Source: Asanoa sp. WMMD1127 (GTDB lineage Bacteria; Actinomycetota; Actinomycetes; Mycobacteriales; Micromonosporaceae). Taken from it: a DNA stretch of 64,000 bases. The translations under genes were made by a program, and so were the position numbers. Under the pieces are notes generated by a model. It was not told the origin of the DNA and ran no database searches. It saw only the letters and a program-made list of their open reading frames with translations. The stretch's first letter is position 1. Each line of letters begins with the position of its first letter. Of the stretch, positions 18,835 to 26,455 are shown one piece after another. The DNA is taken from positions 2,976,001 through 3,040,000 of the forward strand of contig NZ_JARUBP010000001.1 in assembly GCF_029626225.1 (NCBI RefSeq), in the 5' to 3' direction.

Positions 18835-20108
18835 CGACGGCCGGCGGGCTGCAGGGCCCGCTCTGGCGCGCGCTCGTGGTGTTCCGGTTCGCCTCGCTGG
18901 CCTTCGCGCTGGCGCTGATCGCCGGCAACGTCAGCGACTACGAGCGGCCGCTGGCGGCGATCCCGGTGGTCGTGGTGCTGATCGGCTGGACGATCGCGGC
19001 GAGCGTGCTGTTCGCCCGCCCGGAACGGCGTCACTGGCCCCTGCTGATCACCGATCTCGCGGTCACCGCGGCCGTGCTGCTCTCGGCCGAGTGGGTGATC
19101 GGCCCGGCGGCACTCGGCGCGGGCACGCCGGGGCTGGCGGTGGCCTGGTTGGCGGCGCCCGTGCTGGCCTGGGCGGTGGCCGGCGGGCGCCGGCTGGGCA
19201 TCCTGGCCGCCCTGCTGATCGGGCTCGCCGACATCGCCGTCCGGCCGCGGCTCAACCAGGCGTCGGTCACCGGCACGAGCCTGATGCTGCTGGCCGCCGT
19301 CGGCGTCGGGCACCTCACCCGGCTGGCCGCGGTCGCGGAGGAGCGGCTGCAGCGGGCGGTCGAGCTCGAGGCGGCCACCCGGGAGCGGGAACGGCTGGCC
19401 CGGGACATCCACGACTCGGTGCTCCAGGTGCTCGCCCTGGTCCGACGGCGGGGCGCCAGCCTCGACGGTGAAGCCGGCGAGCTGGCCCGGCTCGCGGGCG
19501 AGCAGGAGGCCGCGCTGCGCCGGCTGATCGCCACGGGCGCGCCGCCACCGTCGGCCAGCGGCGCCGTCGACCTGGGCGCGCTGCTGTCCGCGTACGCCAG
19601 TGACGTGGTCTCCGTGGCCGCGCCCGCGACGGCCGTGTCGCTGCCGGTGGAGGTGGCCACGCAGGTCGCCGCCGCCGTCGGCGCGGCGCTCGACAACGCC
19701 GCTCGGCACGCGGGCGCCACCGCCCGGGTCTTCGTGCTGGTCGAAGACGAGCCGGACTCCGTGACCGTGACCGTCCGGGACGACGGCGTGGGCATCGCAC
19801 CCGGCCGGCTGGCGGCGGCGGAACGCGAGGGGCGGCTGGGCGTCGCGCAGGCGATCCGCGGCCGGGTCACCGACCTCGGCGGCACCGTCCGCATCCACTC
19901 CGCCCCGAACCAGGGCACCGAGATCGAGCTCCGGATCCCCAGGGTCCGTCCGGCGGATCATGCCGGCACTCCGGCGGGCCCAGGCGGCGCCCGACCGCAC
20001 GTGGGGAGGGGGCAGATACAACACCGGTATCCGCCCCCTCCCCACGCACGCCCGGACGCCGCCTGGACCTCGCCGGAGCACCACCCTGATCCGCCGGACG
20101 GACCCTAG
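18825..20108 (+). CDS. Sensor histidine kinase (NarL-partner, MacS-like)
   Basis: A 427-residue kinase. Five or six membrane helices occupy about residues 15-165, followed by a helical segment and a HisKA_3 dimerisation domain with ERERLARDIHDSVLQVLALV, where His196 is the expected phosphorylation site. The GHKL ATPase domain spans about 270-370 (ALDNAARHAG, VRDDGVGIAPGR). The conserved domain ends near IELRIPRVRP. The remaining roughly 55 residues are proline/glycine/histidine rich and are encoded by a large palindrome, so they were probably added to the gene rather than conserved. Ten bases separate its stop from the response regulator. It starts 18 bp after the SpoIIE stop. Confidence 0.88.
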   Translation: MRTATAGGLQGPLWRALVVFRFASLAFALALIAGNVSDYERPLAAIPVVVVLIGWTIAASVLFARPERRHWPLLITDLAVTAAVLLSAEWVIGPAALGAGTPGLAVAWLAAPVLAWAVAGGRRLGILAALLIGLADIAVRPRLNQASVTGTSLMLLAAVGVGHLTRLAAVAEERLQRAVELEAATRERERLARDIHDSVLQVLALVRRRGASLDGEAGELARLAGEQEAALRRLIATGAPPPSASGAVDLGALLSAYASDVVSVAAPATAVSLPVEVATQVAAAVGAALDNAARHAGATARVFVLVEDEPDSVTVTVRDDGVGIAPGRLAAAEREGRLGVAQAIRGRVTDLGGTVRIHSAPNQGTEIELRIPRVRPADHAGTPAGPGGARPHVGRGQIQHRYPPPPHARPDAAWTSPEHHPDPPDGP

Positions 20109-20109
20109 G
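19938..20109. repeat. 172-bp imperfect palindrome forming the 3' end of the kinase gene
   Basis: The arms are about 76 bp with a 19-base loop (20014-20032). Four perfectly complementary blocks occur in order: 20 bp (19941-19960 with 20087-20106), 8 bp (19969-19976 with 20071-20078), 10 bp (19980-19989 with 20057-20066) and 14 bp (20000-20013 with 20033-20046). The outer block is AGGGTCCGTCCGGCGGATCA. Several intervening mismatches would be G-U pairs in a transcript of the minus strand. It may be an inserted MITE-like element, a large intra-operon hairpin, or a multi-site operator. Confidence 0.85.
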
Positions 20110-20117
20110 CTGTCCGC

Positions 20118-20756
20118 ATGATCCGGGTGATGGTGGTCGACGACCATCCGATGTGGCGCACCGGTGTCGCGCGGGACCTCGCGGAGGCCGGCTACGACGT
20201 GGTGGCGACGACGGGGGAGGGGCGGCAGGCGGTCCGGATCGCCGGCGCGACCCGGCCTGATGTGGTGGTGCTCGACCTGCAGCTGCCGGACGTCTCCGGT
20301 GTCGAGGTCATCCACGGCCTGCGCGCGGCGCTGCCCGAGGTGCGGGTGCTGATGCTGTCGGCCAGCGGCGAACAGCAGAGCGTGCTCGACGCGGTGAAGG
20401 CGGGCGCGACCGGCTACCTGGTCAAGTCAGCGGCGCCCGACGAGTTCCTGGCCGCGGTCGCCCGCACCGCCGCCGGTGAGGCCGTATTCACGCCGGGCCT
20501 CGCCGGGCTGGTGCTGGGCGAGTACCGCCGGCTGGCGGCCGCGCCGGAGCCGGCCCGGGACGCGCCCGCGTTGACCGAGCGCGAGACCGAGGTGCTGCGG
20601 CTCGTCGCCAAGGGACTGTCCTACAAGCAGATCGCCGAGCGGCTGGGCGTCTCGCACCGCACGGTGCAGAACCACGTCCAGAACACGCTCGGCAAGCTGC
20701 AGCTGCACAACAGGGTCGAGCTGACCCGCTACGCCATCGAGCAAGGGCTCGACTGA
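20118..20756 (+). CDS. NarL/FixJ-family response regulator
   Basis: A 212-residue regulator. The receiver domain has the acidic pair at D8-D9, phospho-acceptor D53 (VVVLDLQLPDVSG), conserved threonine/serine region MLSASG and lysine in YLVKSAAP. A GerE/LuxR helix-turn-helix occupies about residues 145-205 (LTERETEVLRLVAKGLSYKQIAERLGVSHRTVQNHV). It follows its cognate kinase by 9 bp of untranslated sequence, so the pair should be co-transcribed unless the intervening palindrome interrupts transcription. Confidence 0.93.
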   Translation: MIRVMVVDDHPMWRTGVARDLAEAGYDVVATTGEGRQAVRIAGATRPDVVVLDLQLPDVSGVEVIHGLRAALPEVRVLMLSASGEQQSVLDAVKAGATGYLVKSAAPDEFLAAVARTAAGEAVFTPGLAGLVLGEYRRLAAAPEPARDAPALTERETEVLRLVAKGLSYKQIAERLGVSHRTVQNHVQNTLGKLQLHNRVELTRYAIEQGLD

Positions 20757-20765
20757 GACGAGCCC

Positions 20766-21365
20766 TCACTCGTACGGCGGCTCCTCGGTCTCGTGCATGG
20801 CCAGCTCCTCGGCGCTGGCGCCGCCACCGGCCGCGCCGGCGTCCTGCGCGATCGAGTCACCCTCGTCGTCGAAGAGTGCGCCCTCGGGCTCGTCCTCGCC
20901 CGCATATTGGGCCGGGTCGACCAGACGCCCTATGGGCCGCCCGCCGGTGTCGAGGTCGAGGCCGTCGTTGTCGTAGACGGACACCTCGGAGTTGGGGTCG
21001 CTGGTCGGCCCGTCGTCGAGCACGTCGGCGTCGAGCTGTGCCTGGGCCCGCTCGGTGCCCAGGTCCTCCTCGTCGCGGATCTTCTCGTCGCCGGGTGTGG
21101 CCAGTGGGTCGTCGACCTGCTCGTCGAAGTTCTCGCGGGCCAGCTTGTAGTCCAGCGACTCGCCCTGCTCGGCCTCCTCCGCGGTCGTGCCGAAGCGGTC
21201 GACGGCCAGGGGCGACTCGACCGGCAGGGCCGCCGGGTCCGCGCCGTCGGCCTCGCGCCCGGTCTCCACGTCGTCATAGGCGGTCGAGTCGTCGTCGGCG
21301 GTGCCGGGCAGGCCTTCACCCTCCGGATCCGACCAGGGCTCTGGGTACTCGTCTTCGCGGCGCAT
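20766..21365 (-). CDS. Acidic DUF5709-like protein
   Basis: A 199-residue, very acidic and probably disordered protein. Motifs such as GESLDYKLAREN, DEEDLGTE and GRPIGRLVDP match the actinobacterial DUF5709 family as I recall it. No signal peptide, membrane helix or catalytic motif is visible. The start is the ATG at 21365. Function unknown. It is convergent with the response regulator and divergent from the sigma factor gene, sharing a 256-bp upstream region with it. Confidence 0.7.
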   Translation of the reverse strand: MRREDEYPEPWSDPEGEGLPGTADDDSTAYDDVETGREADGADPAALPVESPLAVDRFGTTAEEAEQGESLDYKLARENFDEQVDDPLATPGDEKIRDEEDLGTERAQAQLDADVLDDGPTSDPNSEVSVYDNDGLDLDTGGRPIGRLVDPAQYAGEDEPEGALFDDEGDSIAQDAGAAGGGASAEELAMHETEEPPYE

Positions 21366-21621
21366 ACCGGCCCTTCTACCCCCGTCCGGCCCGGGACAAC
21401 CCGGAGATCGACGTTGTGATGGATGCCTCGAAGCAACTAATACGTTCGGTTTTCATTGCTCCGCGCGCGCGGCCCGACGTATGGTCGCGTTGAGGGGACG
21501 GCCCCACGGCGGCGGTCTCCGGGGTGCTCATGACGCGGGCATCAGCCAGCACATTCCACAACCGGTGCCGACTCTCCCCGCCCCACCAGGGCGGTGGCGA
21601 GGCGAACGAGGAGGCTGCGCG

Positions 21622-22779
21622 ATGACCCTTCACAGCGGTGCGTCCGCTACCGGTGAGCTCGACCTGCCGGCCCTCGACGCGGTCGCCATGTCTTATGCCC
21701 ACCGTGCGGGAGATGATGCACGGCAGGAGGCGCGGGAACGGCTCGTCCGCTCGGCGATGCCGTTCGCCGGAAGGTTGGCGAGGCGCTACCGGGGCCGGGG
21801 TGAACCGATGGACGATCTGGAACAGGTCGCCCGGCTGGGACTGCTGAAGGCTGTCGACCGTTTTGACCCCCAACGAGGGGCTTTCACCGGCTTCGCCGCG
21901 GCCACCATCATCGGTGAGCTGCGCCGGCATTTCCGGGACCGCACCTGGGGCGTCCACGTGCCCCGGCGGATGCAGGAGCTCAGCATCGAGGTCAACCGGG
22001 CGTCCACCGAGATGACGGCCAAGCTGCGCCGCTCGCCCACCGTCGCCGAGCTGGCCGAGCGGCTCCGGGTCGACGAGGAGGACGTGCTGGCGGCGCTCGA
22101 GACGGCGGCCGCGTACACGCCGCTGTCGTTGAACATGCCCGCGCGGGCCGAGAGCGAGGCGGAGCTCGGCGACCTGATCGGCGGCGCCGACGTGGGCCTG
22201 GAGGCCGTCGACGACCGGCTGACCGTGGCCAGCCTGCTGTGCCGGCTGCCCGAGCGCGAGCGGCGCATCCTGGCGCTGCGGTTCTACGGCAACAAGACGC
22301 AGACGGAGATCGCCACCGAGCTGGGCATCTCGCAGATGCACGTGTCCCGCCTGCTGTCCCGGGCTCTGGCCTGGCTGCGCGAGGCGATGCTCAGCGACGC
22401 GCCCCGGCAGTGGCAGGCCGGCGTCGCGCCCGGCGACCACCACGAGATCTCCGTGCGCCGTCACGAACAGGGCGGCCTCGTCCGGCTGGACGTCAGCGGC
22501 GAGGTCGACCGGGACACCGCCGAACCCCTGCGCGCCGCGCTGCTGGAGGCCGTCGAGGTGGCGGCCGGGCACGGGGAGTCGGGTGAGGTGGCGATCAGTC
22601 TCGCCGCGGTGCCGATCATCGACGCGGCCGGGGTGTCGGCCCTGCTGACCGGCTACGAGGCCGCGCGGTCGGCCGGCGTCCGGCTGCGGATCGGTGACAT
22701 GCAGGTCTACGTGCGGCGCACGCTGCGGGTGGCCGGGCTGGCGCCGATCATGACGGCGCCGCACGATCAGTCGTCGTAG
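21622..22779 (+). CDS. SigB/SigF-type sigma factor fused to a C-terminal STAS domain
   Basis: A 385-residue protein with an unusual architecture. Residues about 30-110 are sigma region 2 (DDLEQVARLGLLKAVDRFDP, FTGFAAATIIGELRRHFRD). Region 3 follows (PTVAELAERLRVDEEDVLAAL). Region 4 spans about 205-256 (LPERERRILALRFYGNKTQTEIATELGISQMHVSRLLSRAL). Residues about 275-380 form a STAS domain, but the usual DSxG phosphorylation motif is DAAG (334-337), so it cannot be phosphorylated on serine there. A strong GAGGAGG-type site precedes the ATG at 21622. The fused STAS domain could bind an RsbW-type kinase in cis or trans. It overlaps the convergent STAS-ATPase gene by 13 bp. Confidence 0.88.
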   Translation: MTLHSGASATGELDLPALDAVAMSYAHRAGDDARQEARERLVRSAMPFAGRLARRYRGRGEPMDDLEQVARLGLLKAVDRFDPQRGAFTGFAAATIIGELRRHFRDRTWGVHVPRRMQELSIEVNRASTEMTAKLRRSPTVAELAERLRVDEEDVLAALETAAAYTPLSLNMPARAESEAELGDLIGGADVGLEAVDDRLTVASLLCRLPERERRILALRFYGNKTQTEIATELGISQMHVSRLLSRALAWLREAMLSDAPRQWQAGVAPGDHHEISVRRHEQGGLVRLDVSGEVDRDTAEPLRAALLEAVEVAAGHGESGEVAISLAAVPIIDAAGVSALLTGYEAARSAGVRLRIGDMQVYVRRTLRVAGLAPIMTAPHDQSS

Positions 22780-23477
22780 TCGGGCGCGACCACGGACCAG
22801 ACGACCTTGCCGTCGGGCAGGTCGGTGACGCCCCAGCGCAGGGCCACGGACTCGATCAACAGCAGCCCGCGGCCGCCGTACGACGTGGTCGGCACCGGGC
22901 CGGCGTAGACGGGCAGCGCCGTCGACCAGTCGCGGACCGACAGGTGCAGATGGTCGCCGTCGACGCCCCGGCCCACCAGCACCGTCATCGCCGTGTGGGC
23001 GTGCGCGACCACGTTGTTGACCAGCTCGGTGACCACGATGCAGGCCGGACCGGCCACGGCCGGCAGCTCCCAGCGCGCGCACGCCTCGGTGACCAGCTCC
23101 CGGGCCCGGCGGGCGGCTCCCGTGAGCGGCTCCAGGTCGGCGCGGAGCAGGTCGTCGGCGGACAGCCGGTCGGCGTGGTCCGCGAGCCGGAAACCCACGG
23201 CGCGCCAGGGATCGGCGAACGCCTGGGGCACGCTGATCGCCGGGTGCCCGGCGGGCCAGTCCGCGGTCTCCCGGGCCACCTCGCCGAACGTCGACAGCAC
23301 GGTCGGATCGTCGATCCGCATCCCGGTCACCTGGATCACCGCCGGTGTGCGGTCGGCTACGACGGACAGCAAGGCGCCACGCAGCGCCTCGGCCGACGTC
23401 GGGTCGAGCACGCCCTGGAGTCGGACGATCGCATAGGGATCGTCGGCGGCCACCAGAAAATGCACGTCGGTCGGCAT
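22767..23477 (-). CDS. STAS-HATPase fusion, anti-sigma regulatory protein
   Basis: A 236-residue protein. Residues about 5-95 resemble a STAS fold (AIVRLQGVLDPTSAEALRGALL), but the phosphorylation motif is replaced by RIDDPTVLST. Residues about 115-232 form a GHKL ATPase of the RsbW type: N-box VVTELVNNVVAHAHTA, a degenerate G1 (SVRDWST) and G2 YGGRGLLLIESVAL. The ATG at 23477 has GGAG nine bases upstream. It lies tail to tail with the sigma-STAS gene, making it the likeliest antagonist of that sigma factor. Confidence 0.82.
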   Translation of the reverse strand: MPTDVHFLVAADDPYAIVRLQGVLDPTSAEALRGALLSVVADRTPAVIQVTGMRIDDPTVLSTFGEVARETADWPAGHPAISVPQAFADPWRAVGFRLADHADRLSADDLLRADLEPLTGAARRARELVTEACARWELPAVAGPACIVVTELVNNVVAHAHTAMTVLVGRGVDGDHLHLSVRDWSTALPVYAGPVPTTSYGGRGLLLIESVALRWGVTDLPDGKVVWSVVAPDYDD

Positions 23478-23542
23478 GATCGCTCCATTGTGCATGTCGG
23501 GGACGTCCGTTCGCGCCGCACGTGGGCAGTGACGAGTTTCTG

Positions 23543-24418
23543 TCACCATCGCCGGCTCCGTGCGTGCCTGGTGACGGCGGCGATGGTGCCCGCGGCGGTG
23601 CCGGCGGCCAGCCCGAGCATCGCGGACACCCGCAACGTCGCGGCACGCCGGTCGGCGATCTGGATCGGGGCCGGGCGCCAGGTGAACCGGAGCAGGGCGG
23701 CCGCGCCACCGGCGTACGCCTCGCGCCGTGGCCGGGTCAGCAGCCGCACGATGGTGTGGGCCGCCACCTCCGGCGGCTGGACCGGCGGTGGCGGCGCGAT
23801 GCGCCGGCCGGCGGCGTAGCGCCGAAGCGGCGCCGACGTGCCGGCGGGCAGGACCGTGCAGATGGCGATCCGCCGCTCGCCGGTGACCCGCAGCTCCTGG
23901 CGCACGGTGTCGGCGAGGCCGCGGACGCCCTGCTTGGCGGCGTTGTAGATCGACTGGTACGGCATCGCGATGGCGGCCAGCGCGGACGCGTTGTTGACCA
24001 GCACGCCGCCGCCGCCCGCGCGCAGGTGGGGCAGCGCGGCCCGCATCCCGTACGCCGCGCCCAGCAGGTTGACCTCGATGACCCGGCGGAGCTGGGCCAA
24101 CGGGATCTCCTCGAACAGCCCCACCGCGCCCGTCGCCGCGTTGTTGACCCAACCGTCGAGACGGCCGAAAACTGCGACGGCCGTCTCGGCGAGGCGCTCC
24201 ACCGCGACCGGGTCGGTCACGTCGGTGGGCACCACCGCCGCCTCGCCACCGAACGCCCGGCAGCGTTCGGCGACCGCGTCCAGCGCCGGCTCACCCCGGG
24301 CGGCGAGCACCACCGTCCCGCCGCTGCGCGCCAGCTCCAGCGCGGTCGCCGCGCCGGTGCCACTGGAGGCACCGGTGATCACGACGACGGCTTCGCTGAG
24401 CGGGCGGGTAAGCGCCAT
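23543..24418 (-). CDS. Short-chain dehydrogenase/reductase
   Basis: A 291-residue classical SDR. The cofactor loop is TGASSGTG (about residues 15-22), the structural NNA motif occurs at WVNNAAT, and the catalytic triad is Ser in NNASALA plus YNAAK. After the core (about residue 215) a C-terminal extension carries a hydrophobic segment (AMLGLAAGTAAGTIAAV), so the enzyme may be membrane-associated. I chose the ATG at 24418; the open frame continues far upstream without SDR similarity. Substrate unknown. Confidence 0.88.
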   Translation of the reverse strand: MALTRPLSEAVVVITGASSGTGAATALELARSGGTVVLAARGEPALDAVAERCRAFGGEAAVVPTDVTDPVAVERLAETAVAVFGRLDGWVNNAATGAVGLFEEIPLAQLRRVIEVNLLGAAYGMRAALPHLRAGGGGVLVNNASALAAIAMPYQSIYNAAKQGVRGLADTVRQELRVTGERRIAICTVLPAGTSAPLRRYAAGRRIAPPPPVQPPEVAAHTIVRLLTRPRREAYAGGAAALLRFTWRPAPIQIADRRAATLRVSAMLGLAAGTAAGTIAAVTRHARSRRW

Positions 24419-24528
24419 GCAGGTCCGATACCCCGTCCGGGGCGGCTCCATGCGGACCGGTTTGCCCCGACCCCGGCCCGCTCGAAACCGAACCGACGCG
24501 ACGAGCCGTTCGTGCGGTGCCTCAGGGC

Positions 24529-25518
24529 CTACCGCCGGGCCGGGCCGGAGCGGGCCGCTGGTCCGGCCGGCATCGGCCGGGCGACCGCGGTGCGGGCCGC
24601 GACGTGCCGGGCGGCCAGCGCCCGGGCCTTGAGGGCGCGCGGGCCGGCGGTGAGGGCGCGCGGCCGGGCCGGCTCCTTGGTGGCGTGGTGGTGTTGTGGC
24701 TCGGCATAGCGGGTCAGGCCGATCACCGCCGCCAGGGTGATGAAGAAGCCCAGGGCGGCCACCCATTCGCGCCCGGGATAGATCTTGTCGCCCAGGAACA
24801 GGAGGCCGATCGCGGCGGCCGGCACGGCGGCGGCGGCGTCCATCGACGCGACCGCGGCGGTGGTCGAGCCGCGCTGCATGGCCAACCCGATCAGCAGCTG
24901 GCCGAGAAGCGACGCGCCGATCAGCACGTAGAGCAGGGGGCTCGAGACGAACTCGGCGATCGAGTGGCTCGAGGCGAGCGGGCGGCCGGCCACCGCCGCG
25001 GCGGAGAAGGCCATGCCGGCCAGGCTGCCCAGGGCCACCGAGCCCGGCGCGCCGTGCAGCCGGGCGGCGAAGACGCCGGCGACCGCGATCGCGGCGAGCC
25101 AGCCCAGCAGCGCGCCCAGGCCACCGGAGCCGATCCCGTGCGCCGTCGCGGGCTTGGCCGAGATGACCAGCGCGAACAGGCCGCCGAAGAGCAGCGCGAG
25201 CAGGCCGACCTCGGCCTTGGGCAGCTTCCACCGCAGGATCAGCACGCCACAGACCGCCGTCACGCCGAGCCCGGCCGAGGCCGCGGACTGCACCAGGAAG
25301 AGCGGCAGGTCCCGCCGGGCGACGAAGGCCAGCAGGAAGCCGACGATCTGGAACGCGACCCCGTAGAGATAGACGCGCTGACTCGCCAGCCGCATCAGCA
25401 GCTTGGGGTTGCACGAGGTGTGCAACTTGGTGCGGGACGCCGCTACCGACTGGAGCAGGTTCGCGACCCCGTACGCGATCACCATCGCCGCGAGGAACGA
25501 CCAACTGGTGGACAGCAC
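24529..25518 (-). CDS. DMT-like multi-helix membrane protein
   Basis: A 329-residue integral membrane protein with about nine or ten hydrophobic segments, including FLAAMVIAYGVANLLQSVAA near the start and LIGLAMQRGSTTAAVASMDA near the end. The pattern and length suit the drug/metabolite transporter superfamily (actinobacterial DUF6-like proteins). The C-terminal 70 residues are arginine/alanine rich and cytosolic. I favour the GTG at 25518, just before the first helix; an upstream ATG at 25605 would add a hydrophilic stretch. Substrate unknown. Confidence 0.7.
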   Translation of the reverse strand: MLSTSWSFLAAMVIAYGVANLLQSVAASRTKLHTSCNPKLLMRLASQRVYLYGVAFQIVGFLLAFVARRDLPLFLVQSAASAGLGVTAVCGVLILRWKLPKAEVGLLALLFGGLFALVISAKPATAHGIGSGGLGALLGWLAAIAVAGVFAARLHGAPGSVALGSLAGMAFSAAAVAGRPLASSHSIAEFVSSPLLYVLIGASLLGQLLIGLAMQRGSTTAAVASMDAAAAVPAAAIGLLFLGDKIYPGREWVAALGFFITLAAVIGLTRYAEPQHHHATKEPARPRALTAGPRALKARALAARHVAARTAVARPMPAGPAARSGPARR

Positions 25519-25646
25519 CCGGGCACAGTAACGGAGGTTCCTGGCATTGCGCTCGGCGACCGGCCGAACCCGCTGACCTGCGACTACGGCCGGTATTTCG
25601 ATCAAAACGGCAGGTCAGAGATGATCTCGGGAATCCGGACAACCGG

Positions 25647-26441
25647 TCAGCTCAAGCGGGTAAGCACCTCTTCGTGAATTTTTCCGTTGGTGGCCACCGC
25701 GCTCCCACCACCCGGACCGGGTCGCCCGGCCAGGTCGGTGAAGCTGCCGCCGGCCTCGGTCACGATCGGGATCAGCGCCGCCACGTCCCACAGCGACAGC
25801 TCGGGCTCGACCATCACGTCGACGGCGCCCTCCGCCACGAGCATGTAACCGTAGAAGTCGCCGTACGCCCGGCTCCGCCAGCTCTGCCGGATCAGGTCGA
25901 GGATCGGGTCCAGGCGACCGGTCTCCTCCCACCCCGGCAGGCTGGAGTAGCAGAAACTGGCGTCACCGATCCGGCGTACGCCCGAGACCCGGATGGGTGT
26001 CGCCGCGGCGGTGTGCCGGCCGGCGAACGCGCCGTGGCCCGCCGCGGCCCACCACCGCCGACCGAGCGCGGGTGCGGAGACCAGTCCCACCACCGGCTGG
26101 TCGCCCTCCATCAGCGCGATCAGCGTCGCCCAGATCGGCACGCCGCGGATGTAGTTCTTGGTGCCGTCGATCGGGTCGATCACCCACTGCCGGTGGCCCG
26201 GGCCGGCGGCCGCCTCCGAGGCGCCGAACTCCTCGCCGAGCACGCTGTCCCGCGGCCGGGTGCGCCCGAGGGTGGCCCGCAGGGCGCGCTCCACGGCCTG
26301 GTCGGCGTCGGAGACGGGGGTCAGGTCGGGCTTCGACTCGACGCGGAGGTCGAGGGCCCGGAACCGGTCCATGGAGATCTTGTCGGCGGTGTCGGCGAGA
26401 ACGTGGGCGAGCGAGAGGTCGTCCGCATACCGGGGGGCCAT
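25647..26441 (-). CDS. hisN: Histidinol-phosphatase, inositol monophosphatase family
   Basis: A 264-residue enzyme of the IMPase superfamily. The metal-binding motifs are present: LGEEFG, WVIDPIDGTKNYIRG and, near the C-terminus, LSLWDVAALIPIVTEAGG. In actinobacteria this subfamily (HisN) removes phosphate from histidinol phosphate. It lies 14 bp beyond the rsgA stop on the same strand and belongs to an aroA-rsgA-hisN run that I recall from streptomycetes. The ATG at 26441 is preferred. Confidence 0.88.
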   Translation of the reverse strand: MAPRYADDLSLAHVLADTADKISMDRFRALDLRVESKPDLTPVSDADQAVERALRATLGRTRPRDSVLGEEFGASEAAAGPGHRQWVIDPIDGTKNYIRGVPIWATLIALMEGDQPVVGLVSAPALGRRWWAAAGHGAFAGRHTAAATPIRVSGVRRIGDASFCYSSLPGWEETGRLDPILDLIRQSWRSRAYGDFYGYMLVAEGAVDVMVEPELSLWDVAALIPIVTEAGGSFTDLAGRPGPGGGSAVATNGKIHEEVLTRLS

Positions 26442-26455
26442 GGCGGCAGACGTTA

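Noticed and set aside
16635-20315. Very long open frame (about 1200 codons) on the minus strand
   Set aside because: It is antisense to the SpoIIE phosphatase and histidine kinase, has low-complexity Arg/Gly/Asp/Val composition and no domain. In DNA this GC-rich, antisense frames stay open by chance.
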